64,000 nt of DNA, taken from positions 50,696,435 through 50,760,434 of the forward strand of contig NC_066317.1 in assembly GCF_022539315.1 (NCBI RefSeq), in the 5' to 3' direction. The DNA is from Serinus canaria. Taxonomy: Eukaryota > Chordata > Aves > Passeriformes > Fringillidae. Below the pieces are notes generated by a model. The model was given only the letters and a program-made list of their open reading frames with translations. It was not told the DNA's origin and did no database searches. This document shows positions 35,130 through 49,000 of the stretch, piece by piece; position 1 is the first letter of the stretch, and each line of letters opens with the position of its first letter. A program made the position numbers and the translations under genes.

Positions 35130-37503
35130 AGATTTTGCATGGGGTGGCAAAGAATAATTTTTTTCTTTCAAAACAGTTACATTTTTAAGACGTATTTACT
35201 CTCTTATAATTAAATCATTCAATAAATTCAATCATTTTCATTAGTATTTCTATTCTACTTCAACTGGGTCTTCTGCTGCAAAGAAAGAAACCCCCACAGC
35301 AGCTAATCTTGAAGTCCAAGGAGCTTCCAAATTTCTTAGTTAGTACATCCAACAGATCACCAGATCAGCTTTGGTATCCCATGACCTTTGCAGAACCAAA
35401 GATCTATCTGCAGTTTTTCTGTTAATTCATAGGGGCCATCATCAGTCAACAAAACTACTGAACAGTTAAAGAACAATTAATTAGTAATTATTATTTTGGG
35501 ACTACATATTCATTTTTGATTAATAAAATTTAAACTGTGTGCTTTGAAATTTGTTTTTCAAAAATTCTCAGACATTAATCTGTTGGTTGGTTTCTGGCCA
35601 GCATTCCTGAAAAAGAAATTTGTATATATTAGAGTCAGATATATTATTAATAATTGTAGGAAAGACCATGCTTATTTAAAGTCTGTCCCTTCAAGGTGTC
35701 TCAGAGCTTACCATTTTGATAAAGAAATGATAACATTTTTGTTTTGCTAGGGCTATCACAGGGTGATCCAGCATAGTGTAGACCCTGATCCCTTCATCTT
35801 GTGTATTTTATAAAGCTCTAAATCTACCTGTCAAAAGAAAGAACAGAAAGGTAACAACTGCTGGTTAAATCAAATCACTTTCACAATTTGGGCAAATTTG
35901 GTTTGCTTGTGGTGCACCTCAGCCCAGGTCCATGTCAGCAAGAATGATTGTGTTCAACCAAAGCTAAACTCGTGGGTGAACACAACACAGCCCAAGAACA
36001 GCACAGAACATGCTGTCTGCTAGGATATCTTTATATGGACAAAAGGATATTACTCAGACTTGTGCACAGATATGGCTGGAAACAAGTGCTAAGATTTTCA
36101 TGATAATCAGTCTTAAGCATGAGTCTAATCCTAATCAATTAAAATAAATTTATGGTTATTTTAGGGATGAATTACAGATTTTCAATATGTCCAGCTTTAA
36201 TTTATATTTCCAAGATATTTTAATTTTCTTTGAAAATAAACTGTAATAGCAGCAGGAATACCTATTGCAGCAGGATCTAGGAATCAAAGGTCAGTTGTTT
36301 TTAATATACATTTCAGTAAAAACCACTGTCTTTACTAGTACTTTTAATTTTATGAGTTTTTATGAGTGTTATAATTCTTGTAATTAGGTGATATATTGCC
36401 CATGCTCGGACATGATCTGTTTAACAGACCAGTCACGCTTCACATCATTTTCCTATAGGGACTGAAAAGAAATAAATGTAGTAAATTAAAATCATATTAT
36501 TAGGGAAAAGTAGATATTTAAGTTTATCTGGTTTCATAATTTCAATATAAATTTAATTCCGACTTAATTTTTTAGACTAAGGTTTTAAGTTTATCTATAT
36601 CATTTATTCATAAACTGCATCCTAGAACTTTAACAAACCTCAAAAGCAAAACAAAACAAAACATTAGTCTGATACTTTAAAGTCATCACTCATGATTAAT
36701 AATCTAATTTTTGTTATCCTCTTTCTTTCAGTCTGGGCCTTAACCCAGTTCTGTTCTGTCTTGCCTTTCTGTTTTGAGAGTACAGAACCTTATGCCAAGC
36801 CTCATTCATGTTTGGAGAGACACAAGTTCTCCTACATGAGATAAATAAGAATTCTAGAAGTCAGAAATACAGTTTTAGTGCTAAAAAGTTAACATTTTCA
36901 TCTATGCAATACAATTAGCATTGCAAGTTCACAGCCCAGGATCTAGAACTAATATGGAAATATATTCCTGCTGAATGTTAGAAGACCAAGATTACCATGC
37001 ATTTAATTTTTCTGCCTTAGTCATCTATGGGAACCTTCATGAAGTAATGTTACAAAAAAAGTTTATAAATTAACAGATCAGGAAAGGGTCATGAATTTTC
37101 CATACCAAAGAAAGACTGTAATGAATAGGTTGCAGTGAGTACTCGCCACACCTAAGGCTTGAGGGTTTAATACACTTGTAGAGTTAATACTCTCATTAGA
37201 AGCCAATGAAGAAATACACTTTAGCAGATCCTTTACCATTCCTAAAATCCTGCAGCATTTCTAACACTACTGAACTTTTGCCCTACTTTCTAATGGGGAG
37301 GCTTTGCACATGTATTTAATGGAGTCTTTTCTCCAAGAGCACAGTTCAGCTACCTTCTAGATTATTGGTCTAACAGAAGGGTGGCAGCAACATAGCAAAT
37401 TTTGTAAAATAACAATTTTGGTATTTATGTGGGTTAGGAAGAATACAATCTTTCCCTGTGACCTAAGTGATCTGATATATATTTTGGAAAAAAAGTAGTG
37501 AAC
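35130..37503. other. No supported feature
   Basis: AT-rich sequence. An apparent acceptor at 36729 (cctctttctttcag) is followed by early stops in the useful frames. Confidence 0.4.
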
Positions 37504-37551
37504 ATTTGGAAGTGTGTAGAAGAAAGACCACTGCCTATATAAACCAGCAGC

Positions 37552-37680
37552 TAGAGATATTGTATGTGAAAGTTCAATATCCAGTGAACCAAGAATCTTA
37601 TAAAATGTTACCTAAAGCTGCAGCAGCAATTATAGAAAACCAGCCTAATTTTAATTTGGAGAGTATGAAATTGTGTATTA
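37552..37680 (+). CDS. Possible exon, weak
   Basis: After an acceptor-like ctatataaaccagcag, a frame reads LEILYVKVQYPVNQESYK, then MLPKAAAAIIENQPN and FNLESMKLCIR. The composition is protein-like. The donor is unclear: AGA|GTATGA or ATTAG|GTGTCC. An LTR fragment follows immediately. Its phases do not place it in the five-exon plus-strand chain. It could be an alternative exon or chance. Confidence 0.25.
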
Positions 37681-37683
37681 GGT

Positions 37684-37870
37684 GTCCCTGGCAGTGGGGC
37701 TGCAGGGCAGCTTTTGTGAAGAGAGGCTGGGCTTGCCCTGTGCCAGGCAGAGATGATTCCAGTTGGCTCCAGCTGGCCTCCAGAGACCCACAACAAGACA
37801 CAGACAAGCCCCTCAGTCAGGCTGGTGGTGGCTCTGTGAAACGTTACAAGGAAATCAAATATTTATTAAT
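37684..37870 (+). mobile_element. ERVL-like LTR internal fragment
   Basis: Resembles the U3 part of the LTR at 53471: tccagttggctccagctggc, then a cagtcaggctggtggtgg-like block, and an AT-rich step with tatttattaataaat. Both ends are truncated. Confidence 0.5.
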
Positions 37871-38834
37871 AAATCAAAAATCCATTATAAACAAAGCTTA
37901 AAGAATTTCCCAATCAGCAATTCTTGAGCAATCAATCAGGAATATGTCCTCCTTTTAACCTGCTGTCCTATTTTGGAACTTTCAACTCAGAGGCAGCAGA
38001 GATATTCCTCAGAAGACCTCAGAGATCCTAGATTGTACAAGACTAGGTCTGTGACATGCTGGATATTTTCTATGAACTGCTTGAGGAAATGGGTTACTTC
38101 TGAAACCCATGTCTCTCTAGTTATACTTTCTTCCCTTCTTCCTTTCTTTTGCAGAAATTAGATGCAGAAAACCTATGTAATGGCAAGTTCACTTGATATT
38201 TTTAATTGATAATCGATAATCTATAAAGTACCTATGCTGAAAAAAAACCAACAATTGTTAAGTTGGAGAAAAAGAAATAGGGACTGGCCTTTAAGTGAAT
38301 GTATCCACAGATACTTGGCATAAAAAAAGAATAAAAATGACATGTTGACCTTTGGAGAGGTTTTTATTATATTTTTAAACTAGCTATAATGCTGCAACCT
38401 TTCAAAAAAAAAAAAAAAACCAACAAACATTCATATAAACATTTAAAGAATATAAATACATTAGAAGTTTTCCAATATTAAAAATATTATGTCCTGAATT
38501 GATGGTGGAGCAGCTAACAGATATATCACTGTATTAATTATAATTCTACCAATTCCTAAACATTAAAGAAGCTGTGCATATAATAGATGTTATTTCAAAT
38601 TCTATTTTAGCTGCAGATAAAGCTATTCAAGTAAGATCATATCACAACAACACTGATTGATATTTGTGCATCAGCTCTAATCTTTAAAAGCCTTTTTTTC
38701 TTTCCCCTTTGGTATAAATGATGGAGCTTAATAAGACAGAAAAAAATACTTCTAAATAAAGTCAACACATCCTTGTGCACCCAAAGAATATAGAATCAAA
38801 ATCATCTGAAACTTAGTGTTTTCTTCCCATGTAG

Positions 38835-38927
38835 TTTTCTCCAAGGTTGATGAGAATGTCTTGTCAAATATTATCAATAGGACTGACATGGGCTAAAAAG
38901 CACTATGACCCCCAAAGAAGAGAACAG
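38835..38927 (+). CDS. Possible isolated exon
   Basis: The acceptor gttttcttcccatgtag and donor GAACAG|GTAAAC bound exactly 31 codons in phase 0. The frame begins FSPRLMRMSCQILSIGLTWA and ends KKHYDPQRREQ. A second frame, FSKVDENVLSNIINRTDMG, is also open until a TAA. Phase 0 at both ends does not fit between the exons at 15764 and 45967, whose junction is phase 1. It could be an alternative transcript or a chance pair of sites. Confidence 0.3.
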
Positions 38928-39330
38928 GTAAACTACTATTTCCATTTGACATATTTCAAAGAGTCTATTTCTCAAAGAAAATCTCTCTGCCTTTTAAACA
39001 CCATGATTTTTTTCAAAATTTGTGATGATGATTTAAGAACATGCTCTTGATGAGAGCTATGACCAATACCTGTATATCTTGGTATGTACCCCAACAAAAT
39101 TCAAAAATTCTTTTATATTTTATGAGATGAAACAAGGAGACAACAATTCCTTGCTGATGTCATACTATGAGCAAAGCACAACATACAAAAAATTAGAACT
39201 ATAGTTGAAAGAAAAAAAAATACAAAGACATTGTGCTTGGCTCCAGACACCAGTTAAACACTGCATTTTATGCTAATTTACAAAGAATAAGACTTAAACT
39301 TTACATCTCTACATAAAGTATTATGCTTAC

Positions 39331-39402
39331 CACTTAGCCTTGCATAAACCCATAAAGCAAACTGAATCATGAAATCCTCATAAATTTTAGACCCAAAATT
39401 TT
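39331..39402 (-). CDS. Minus-strand gene, well-supported exon
   Basis: The acceptor is acctgttatccctag; the donor is CTAAGTG|GTAAGCAT. Two starting bases complete the GAA codon begun by the exon at 52154. The frame then reads NFGSKIYEDFMIQFALWVYA and RLS, ending with one base of the next codon. Joining the two exons gives a continuous helical segment without stops. Together they are the best evidence that a minus-strand gene runs through this window. The next exon downstream must start with two bases; I did not find a convincing one before 24860. Confidence 0.6.
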
Positions 39403-42394
39403 CTAGGGATAACAGGTGTTATTCAATATATAAGTTAAATGAGCCATCTTTTCAGGGTGTTACAAACACATCCAATTTATTTTCCAAAATGTGTAATTTG
39501 GGGATAGTTGAAAAATGGGCAGAAAAAACATATACATGGTTTTGTCTTTCATTGAAAATCTTCCTTATTTGCTTTGCTGCAATATTGAGATCTTAATGTT
39601 TTCCAGATAGCTAGCATTATTTCAGGCAAATGTTAGTATAACTCAAGCCCTTCAATTCAAAATGAAAAAAAATTATCAAGATCTATTTTAAGCTGTCATT
39701 CAAATATAACAAAAGTTGTTTCCTTTCTACAGCTTCTTTTTTAATTTTATTGGCTTTTCTTAAGTTTTTGTTATATTTTTACTCACTGATGCAGCTCTCT
39801 TTTGCCATATATAAAGCTATTTTTCTTCTCTATCTGTTTAACAATGAAATAGTGGTATAAAAAGCAAGAAATTTTTCACATAAGGACACGCTGCCATCTG
39901 ACAAAAAGGCAGTCAGCCTTTTCCTTTTAAAAAATATCTGAAGGCAAATTGATCAAAACAACCTGATGTATGCTAACAATTACTTTGTAGACATCCTCAG
40001 GAGACGATTCTATGCTATGAATTCTAAATGGACAGGAGTTTGCTACCTTGGTGCTTCAGGGTACACCAGCACAATCTAACTGTGGGCAGAGCAACTCAGA
40101 GCTTACAATAACAAGCCCTACTGAGAGCCAGTGTAATTGCACAGACTTACTACCAGCTTTATATGCAGACACAGCTTGCTTTGGAAGTCTAGACCGAGCT
40201 TTCTTCTGCCAGCAAAATAAATCATAGAGCTAAATGGAAAACCCCAGTCTTCAGGAGCTGACGTGACTTTACATGCCTTATTGTGTAGGCACAGGCTGCC
40301 CACTGTCATGTGTACTGGGTGCTTTGTGCTTCTGTCATGAATTGCTTAACTCTCCCCAAATCTAGTCCAAACAATTCAGATACTTCTCTCCCACTCATTG
40401 AGCATTTTAAGCACCATACACCTTCCTAGAATAGAATACCACCTCAAAAGTGTAGAAACTAGGTAGGGGCAGAGCAGAATGGAGCCTTCTCTGTAAGAAT
40501 GGGTGAAAACAAAAGGAACTCAGAAGAAATAAAATAAGTTCTGAAAATAAAGAAGTACAATAGTTTTAAACCACCAAAACCTAAATCTGCCTTTAACAAT
40601 TTTCACTAAAACTGAGCCTTGGTATTTTACCTTGTTAAAATACCAAGGCTCAGTTTTAGTGAAAATTACACCTTTCTTGCGTACAGCGTTCAGAAGCATT
40701 ATGGTTCTTATGCCAAACCCATGTAAAGACAAATCTTGTTTTGAAAATAGTTTTGGATTAATGTTTTCTCTATAAATAAATTTCTTTATAATAACATATT
40801 TTTAATGTTACCAAGTTGATCAGCTGACTTATTAGTGAATTTACTAACAGCTTCTCAGCACAGTATTGATTACAGCAAGAAGATAAAAATGCTTATAAAT
40901 TTAAATGCCTGTTACTTGTAGAAGGAAATATGGAAGCTCTCTTACATTCTCTGTCTTTAGAACTTACTTTTTTTTTTCCATCCTTTTTTTTCTCTTTCCC
41001 AAAGCCACCTCTGCATTGTCACTTTATGAATACTGAAACACAACGCTGAAGGAAGGAAACACAGTTTAGCAAATGCTCCCTAACCACAGAGCCTGTCAAA
41101 CATTTCTGATCACAGTTCTTGCTGGCAGTAAGCCTTCAGCTGTTTTAAGGAAGTGTGACACACAATTTTCCACTCTTCTTTGTAAAATCACATCACTTTT
41201 TAAGGTTAAGTTTGTAAGAGAATTATAAAAATCATTTGAAGATGATCCAGTCAGTTTGTTTCATGTAACTAGCCCCCCATCGTCTTGCAAGACCAAAGCC
41301 TGAGAACAGTGCTCTCTAAAGATGAAATAACTGCTATATGTGTTCCCAAGGAGGTTTCAGAGGATGCTGTCTCTTTTTAAGTAGATATGGTCACAGTTCC
41401 TTCTGATGAATAAATTAGTCTGATTCTTTCCTTCGGTATAAGGTTTAAATTATAGACCTTTTCTTTGGTGGAGAAATGAGACTTTCAAATCACATTTGAT
41501 AACACAAGACAGTGTCTTCATTTAATTACATTCTAATAGAAGGTAAAAAATTAAGTATGCAAAAAATCCCAAACCCTTAGATTTTTCAGCTATTATTTTA
41601 AATATTGCTTAAGTCAATGAATATTAACCATCTTCAGAAAATCAGCTATTGGTAGAAGAGAAGTATTTTTTAAAAATGTAAATTCCTTTAAAACTCATGT
41701 CTTTTAATATTAAATTATTTTTTAAATGTGCTTCTTTCCCTTTAATGTATCTTCTCTGAATTTTCAATGATTAAATTTTATTGAAAAGTTCTTAAATGTT
41801 TTTTTATTTCCATTTTGACAGGCTGAGAAAAAATTGTTTCATACTTTCAGTCTTATAACTTAATTTTTTTCAAATAATGATATTATTGTTGAGAAATTAA
41901 ACTGCAGAGACCATGAAAATTTAAATATTTTTTATTCTTTGTTGCTTGTTTCTTTTTTTAAAAAAATACTTTGTTTAAAACAAGGGATATCTAATTACAG
42001 TCAAATTTGAATTAGCATTTAAGTATAATGTTGTATTTGTTCCTTACTACCTTTAATATTGCAATTATTACATTGGTTTAAAAATTAATGTAAAATTATA
42101 AAAAAATACATGTTGGTAATATTAATGTCTAATAATTTAATAACATTGTTTCCTCATAGTATTTTCTCCTCCTTTCTATAAGCATAGAAAAAATTGTGCT
42201 GTATGCATGTTTTATTCTTTACGTACAACTATGATTTTGTCCTCTTTGTCCATTTTCCCTTAGACAAATACATGTTGAGGGGTTTGGGGTTTTTTTCTGT
42301 AGCCATATAACCAGATCTGAATAGCAAAGAGAGGCTTTAAGGGTAAAAAAGGCAAATGTGATAAGCTGGTGAGCATTTATGCAGGACCTGAGAG
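39403..42394. other. Intron-like, contains one perfect hairpin
   Basis: AT-rich sequence; apart from the hairpin at 40598-40667, nothing was recognised. Confidence 0.4.
40598..40667. repeat. Perfect 32-bp inverted repeat with 6-nt loop
   Basis: The left arm 40598-40629 and right arm 40636-40667 are exact complements around the loop ccttgt. The core is actgagccttggta. The flanks stop matching immediately outside. No TSD or transposon end is visible. It looks like a fold-back duplication of ordinary sequence. Confidence 0.95.
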
Positions 42395-42640
42395 GGAACA
42401 TTTAATCACAGAACAACCCAGGTTAGAAATGGCCTTCAGGACCACTGAGTCCAAGCAGTGTCTAACATTGCCAAGTCCACCACTGAACCATGTCCCTGCA
42501 GTCACATCTACTCACCTTTTAAATATCTCCAGGCATGGTAACTCAATCACTCCCCAGTCACTCTGTTCCAATGCTTTATAAACCTCTGGTGATGAAATTT
42601 TTTCTACAATCTAATCTGATATTGAGAAGGCCCTATGTTT
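42395..42640 (-). mobile_element. CR1 3' fragment
   Basis: The plus strand begins aatcacagaacaacccaggt (reverse complement of a CR1 end), then gaccactgagtccaagcagt, ctccaggcatggtaactcaa and tcactctgttccaatgcttt, in the usual order. 5'-truncated. Confidence 0.85.
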
Positions 42641-45387
42641 GCCTGAGTAACTGATATTTATGTCCACGTATGCTCCTCTGGAACATGACGGAATACCCTG
42701 ATGCCTTTTTCATATTTGTTGCTTTACAGATTCTTAATATATAGTAAAATAACTTCCAGTACTTTTCCACCCTTTTTCATAGTTTATCTAATTCCTTACT
42801 AACACATTTCTGAAATTCTGTTAAGTCTTTTTTTCAAGAAGAGAACCTCTAATAAGGAGGTTTTGTTTTGCAACCAGAATCTGAGAGGATATAACAAGAA
42901 ATAAGGCAAAGCAGACCCTGGAACTATTCCAAGGGGCAGACCCAAGGGGGAAACTGAATCTCCTCTTCAATGTACCTGCTAGATATAATAATTATTAACC
43001 TTATAAAAATTGTATTAATCTGATTTTGTGCATGCAAAATGCCATATTTTATGCACCTGAAAGCTTTCAATAAAGATTTGCTTTTTTATCCTACCACTTT
43101 AATTCCGTTGTAAGGTTTTTATCCTTTTGTTACTAGGCAACAACCCCATAGTGGATGGACTGCACTGCACTCTAGTGGATAGCAGGAAAGAGAGAGCATT
43201 CCTACCTGTCACAAAAAGACACAGGGTTTGGTTTGTCACAGGAGGTCACAGCACAGGAGAGGCAAAGAACCTTTCCATGGATGGTGTATGTAGAGTGTAT
43301 CGTGGGAATTAATTTGGATTCTGTCTGATGCTGGGAAACAATGGGGCTCTCATCAATTGATGGCATGTGATTTACTCACTATCTATATTTTTCTTCCAGC
43401 TTCCAATTCTACTTCACTATTTACTGGCCAGTTTTTCTTAGTGCAGTCTGAAAAAAACCCAACACTCTGCACAACTCCCTGATGCAGCGCACTTATCCAC
43501 AGTCAGAAATCATTTCACCCATTTATTAAATCAAACTTTAAAATGGGAACTCCCTTCCTACTATACTGGGATTTTAAACCTTCAAGATGCCCAAATCTAT
43601 CAGAAATAAATTATTAAGCAGTAGGGTAATACAGTGTATTAACATGTTCCTCAACATGTTATTTGCTCACGCAACTGCTTAACAGCTGAATTAGAAGAAT
43701 AAGAAAATCTGCATTCTAATTTCACTTTTGAACTGGAATTTTAAAAACTTTTTATTTAATCTGAATAATTCAGAGAAAAATGGAACATTGTTACCTTATG
43801 CCTTTAAATGTGGCAATGTAGACAGCTATAAAAATTAGGTTCAATATATTTTTCAATGTCATCTTGTACTCCCTGTGTCAAAAGCATAATGTTAACTACC
43901 TTTTACTATTGCTAGAAATGGATATTTGAAATAATGTATGTGGAATATCTAACATTACTGTAAATAATATTGTCATCTTAAAATATGTCAGTAGAGGTAT
44001 ATTTACATGTATTTGCATTTTAAAATATTAAACTTTTTGATAAAAAAGTGGGGTTTGAGAAATTTAATAAGTTCAGTCTTTGAATAATTTGTCAGTCTAG
44101 GATAGTGCTATCTTACATCAGTATCAAGTGCTCAATATTACAGCAATGCTCTTGCAGGCTCAGCTCTGCTGCTCTGGACATCTGGCAGATATGATGAACA
44201 ACATGAATGCCTTAAGCCTTTTCTTTATTCCCATTAAGCTCGTGGTGGATGGCTGACAGGTAGGCCATTGAAGTCTTGTAAGGACATGCTCAGGGCAAAT
44301 CCTCCACTGTGGTACCAGCTCCACAAAGTGAGAAGCTGCAGCTAAAGACCATCTGTCATAACAAGGATGGTGCACCATTGCCTTGGGAGTCTTTGAGAAA
44401 ACCTGGAACAACAGTGACTCTGTGCTGTACTACTGCTCTGTAGAAATAAAGGCACAGAGTACTTGGGAAAAAACAAACCAAACCATGGTGTGTGACTGCT
44501 AACATACTGTGTCAATCTGACTGATTTTTCATCAACCAAGCCACAAAACAGGGAAAGTTCAGCTAATAAAAAAATATTTGTTGTATGTATGTTACAAATA
44601 TTTTCTCATTCTAAGCAGATTAAATTGTTATCCTTTATATTTAAATAGAATCCTAAATAGCAATTTTGCAAGCCTAACTCTTATGATTTCAAGTGAGTTC
44701 TACTAATCAAGCACCCTGAATACAAACTGAAAAATCTGAGTTTTACATAATAGTGGGAAAGTATTAGGCTAAAGTATTAGGCTAAAGATCTTCAGCTAAG
44801 GTAAAGAGTGCTTAACGTTTACACTGGAATTCCATGACAGTTTATATTTTAAAGTGTACTTTCACATAGCATTATTATTTTTACTGTTGATTTTACATAT
44901 ATAAGTTGCAGTTCAAACAAATGAATATTTATTAACACTACCTTAAAAAAATGTTTAAAATTTTGAACATCTAACAACTAGATTTTATCTAAAGGAAGAG
45001 AAGATGATTTATTTAATTTTGTCTATGATTTCTGTTGCTCTTTCCTATGTTAAATATTTTTCAGCAAAATCCAGAAGAGTGAGTAACCATGGCAAGAGCA
45101 GTATTTTCTTTACATTTAGGATTAAATTTTCAGTCTTTTAGATCCCAGTGAGTAAAATAGATGAAATTTCCTCCCTATGGAATCATTAGAATCATTGTAG
45201 TATGAAAACAAGAGAGAAGTAGGGAAGATGAGAATTGCTACCATTCAAAAGGGGAGGTAGGTATATGGTGCAAAACAAATATTTGAGCATTGATTTTAAT
45301 GTCATTCCTTTAAAAAAAAAAAAAAGTGAGACTAGTTGAGAAAAGACTGAATATCTTGGTGTAAAATAACAGTAACCCTTTTTAATG
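42641..45387. other. Unclassified; two retroelement-like blocks
   Basis: 42880-43320 has a polyadenylation signal (tttcaataaagatttgc) followed by a strong acceptor-like ttttgttactag; it may be an unrecognised LTR. 44100-44540 is GC-richer with minus-strand open frames and no clear identity. A two-copy tandem (agtattaggctaa) lies near 44762-44787. Confidence 0.35.
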
Positions 45388-45465
45388 CTGGTCCAGCTGG
45401 GGAGGGGAGTGAGAGAGAGGCATTGGTGGGTGCCTGGTATGCAGACAGGGTCAACTCAGTACAGC
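45388..45465 (+). mobile_element. ERVL-like LTR 3' end fragment
   Basis: Matches the 3' terminus of the LTRs at 6206 and 53471: ccagctggggaggggagtga, then ggtgggtgcctggtatgc and a cagggtcaactcagtaca end. Confidence 0.65.
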
Positions 45466-45966
45466 ATCTGTGATGTGCCATGGAATACTTCACCAAGGAG
45501 GATAATTTTGAGCTGGTTTGGAGTGTTTTTTCTATTAGTATTTATTTCCACCATGATTTTTATGGCTTAAAGAAGGAAGCTTACCTCTGCTTACAAAACC
45601 ACAGCTACTCTGGGTATTTATTCCAAGTCAGTGTTAGACCAGGTAACTTCCACAGCACTTACTTTCTTTCAGCTTGTTTGTCACTATTCTCAAATTAGAT
45701 TTATTCTTCTTTTAGAAAGCAAATCTTTTTAACATTGCAGATTTCATCCCCTGAGTTAAAGCTCAAATGTTTTCTGCAAAAGCAAAATGCCTTGGTAGGC
45801 TTCTTCCCATAGAGAATTAGTGTGCCCCAAGAGTAGCACTCCAGACAAGTAATTTACTTATATAAACTTTAGAAATAAAACAGAAATACAGGAAAATAGC
45901 TTAAAAAACCCCTGACAACATGTCATCCTTTACAGCATCCTGGTTGGTTTATCTCATTTCTTCCAG

Positions 45967-46033
45967 AAGGTCTACAAGCTGTTGCTGTTGGCTATCTGTG
46001 GAAGGTCCTCAAGCTGTTTGCAAAAAAATGTAG
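45967..46033 (+). CDS. Plus-strand gene, candidate exon 4
   Basis: The acceptor is a pyrimidine tract tctcatttcttccag; the donor is TGTAG|GTAAGCAC. Its first two bases complete the codon left by 15764-15927. It reads GLQAVAVGYLWKVLKLFAKK and C, then leaves two bases that the exon at 50998 completes as AGA. Its 67-nt length keeps the whole five-exon tail in frame. The hydrophobic/basic alternation is typical of an amphipathic helix as in HEAT/ARM repeats (inference). If correct, the upstream intron is about 30 kb. Confidence 0.65.
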
Positions 46034-49000
46034 GTAAGCACAATTATTTAACACAACAGGTTTATTTAGCACAACAGGTTTATTCCTCCCCTCCTCACTG
46101 GTGGAGATACAAGTTAAAATAATTCCACAGATTACTTAACCACCCATGCATATTTTTAAAATAATTTTGGGTGGGTTTAGCTATTTTTAGTGGTCTTCCT
46201 CATAAGAACACAAAAAAATTGTGATTTGGATTCACCTAGGTATCCATTAAGTCCTTCATAAATGCAGTTTCAGAAAAAGTAACATAAAATATTTATTAAG
46301 AATAAACAAAATACCTGTAAGTATGCAGTTCTAACAGCAATCAAAATTATTTCATACTGCTGCTATTTGGTTGGTGTCAAATATACATCCTGATCCCATA
46401 TGGTAGAAGAGGAGGCATTTTTGTTTATTTCCAATTTAAGTACATGAAAGAAAAGACAAAAGTTTGGGAGGGAAAAAAAAGTATAAATCATTACAATTAT
46501 TTGGATAAAGAGAGATTGGAACAAAATTAATTTGATCAAAGCTACATTGCATATACAGACTAGGTTAGCAGTAGTAAGTATAGATACCCTAAAGATGGAC
46601 CTGTGATAATCCTTGACAGATTAATTGAAACTGCTTTGTTTAGTGATTTGAAAAAAACATATAAACTAAATTAATAGCAAATTGCCACACTTAAATTTAA
46701 GATAGTGATTAATATGGAGTCACCTCTAAATAGGATGCTTCAAGCAGAGTTCTGAGTGAATCAATAGTTAAGAAGTATCTAGGAAAAATGGTTTTGATGT
46801 AATCCTTCTTTATTTGTATTTTGAATATCAGACCCCTAAAACCCCCCAAAAACCGACTTATCAGCTGTAAAAAAAAGTGTTAGGAGGACAAAAAATTTTC
46901 TTATAATAAGTTAAGGTAATTGATAAAAATCAATTAATGCAGTAAAATAACCCTACATTGGATATGAATAGGGTCTTTAAACACCTTTTACTTCTTAAAG
47001 ATGCCTGTAATATGTCAACCATTGTATGGAGGGAGGATCCAACTAATTTTCACATGAAATGTGTCACAGATTTTAAGTACTGAACAATAAAAATAAAATT
47101 AAATGAAATATTAATATAGAAACACATTAATTGCTCCATATATTCCCAAGAAATAGGAGAACTTTTCTAGAGCCTCACTGTCACAAAATAGACTTTATTG
47201 AGCTCGGTACCAGTTGGAGAAATGCAATATCTTGTGATATGAGCTCTTCATATTGTGTGACCCAGTGCAATATTGTAGCTTTAAATTTTTAATGAAAATA
47301 ATGATGGCTTGGATATAGAAGAACAGATAGTGATGCATGATATTTTAAAAACGACAACAAACAAACATACAAAAAAACAAAAAAAAGGGAACCCCACAAC
47401 AAAAAAAACCAAACCAACCCCCTAAAGAAGAAGGATAGTACATACTGACCATGTCCACCACGCATGACATTACTTTTCAGTTTTTGGTTTTCCTGACTGT
47501 TAGATATTCAGATTTGTTCAAGATAGAGAAATACTGTCAATCAATTTAACAATTTGAGTATTGTAAGTAATATTGCAGAATTGGTTGTTTAATTTGCAAT
47601 GCCATAGAAAAGATGTAGATCCTTTCTGCATTCTTAAATTGCTGAAGATTTGTTTCAGATATGTAAGGAAAGTGTTAATTTTTAATTAAAAGAAAAATAA
47701 AAATGTTAATTTTTTAATCTTTAATGGTTTAGTAAGTTTGTATATCAGTGTCATTGGCTACAAAATGTTAGCCATATCTTGGGCTATAAGTACTGTATCA
47801 CTCTTAGTTTCTATCTAACTTTCAAGTTAGATGCTGTTGATTGAAATCTTGCCTATACCACTCCAGTCATGCATTTATGAAGTCTGGGGAGAGAAATCAT
47901 AAGGGGAGAAAACACCCCCAGAATCCTGATATTTTTCAGACTGAGATAGAATAAAGATTTGGATAAAACTTTTTGATAGAAACACAGAAAAAAAAAAATA
48001 CCTATTGGTTTCAGCTACCTAAATGTTACAGGTATTTTTTGTGTAGAGTAGAATTATAGCTGATTTTTGCAGTTTGTCTTCTTCTGTTCGATATTTCAGC
48101 ATTAATAATATTTGCTTGTTTAGGAACTAGGCTAAATGTTCATCAGACTATAGAAAAGAACTTTGTGGGCTTTTTGTGGGTTTTTTAGGTTGGTTGGTTC
48201 ATTGTTTGGTTTGGTTTTAGTACTTTGGGGGTTTTTTTGTGCTTTTTTTTTGAAGGGGGGTTGGGGGCTTTTTTGTTTGTTTTGTTGTTGTTGTTGTTTT
48301 GTTTTTTTTTTTCATTTTTATGGATTTGAATGCCCAAAGATCATTTGGAGCAGGCTGAATTAATTTGCCAAGTGAATCAGAGATAACCACAGCTACATTA
48401 AGTGCATTAAGTGACAATATTTTGAGTGGTTTTCCATTCTCTCTCCTGATCAACCTGATGGACAACCTGATTCAAAACTCTAGGAACATGCCTCAAAGAT
48501 TAAGTATTCAACAAGTACACTCTATAATGGTTACTAATGTTTTCTAAAGTTAAGAAAACCTCACAGTCAGAGAAGTTTTAGATTGGCTTCAGCAAGGGAC
48601 TTACATTATCAAGTCAATATCTGTCACTTTTGTACTGATTTGTTTTCAGTCTCCCTTTCCACTTCTCCCAGGTTCCATTTGCCTTTTATTTCTACATATT
48701 CCCCAGACAACTTTCTGTTACTGTTACAAAATCTTCAAAAGAGGGACTAAAATATAGCTTAATCTCTTAAAAAAGTGAATTCTTCATATTACCTATTAAG
48801 TCAGAAGGAGAAAAACAGTATGGAACACAAGCATTTGAATAGAAAAGGCTTATGTTAGAAGGCATCAGTCCAGTCAGCCTTCAGCAAAACACAGGAGGTA
48901 GCAGCAGGATTAACTGTGCTTGACAAGGAGTTGGCTGATGTATTCTGAGACTGCTCTTGGCCATCTCTGAAAGATTGTTCAAGTGTGAGACATGCCTGGA

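Noticed and set aside
43395..43480. Acceptor-like ttttcttccag with short open frame
   Set aside because: No donor and quick stops.
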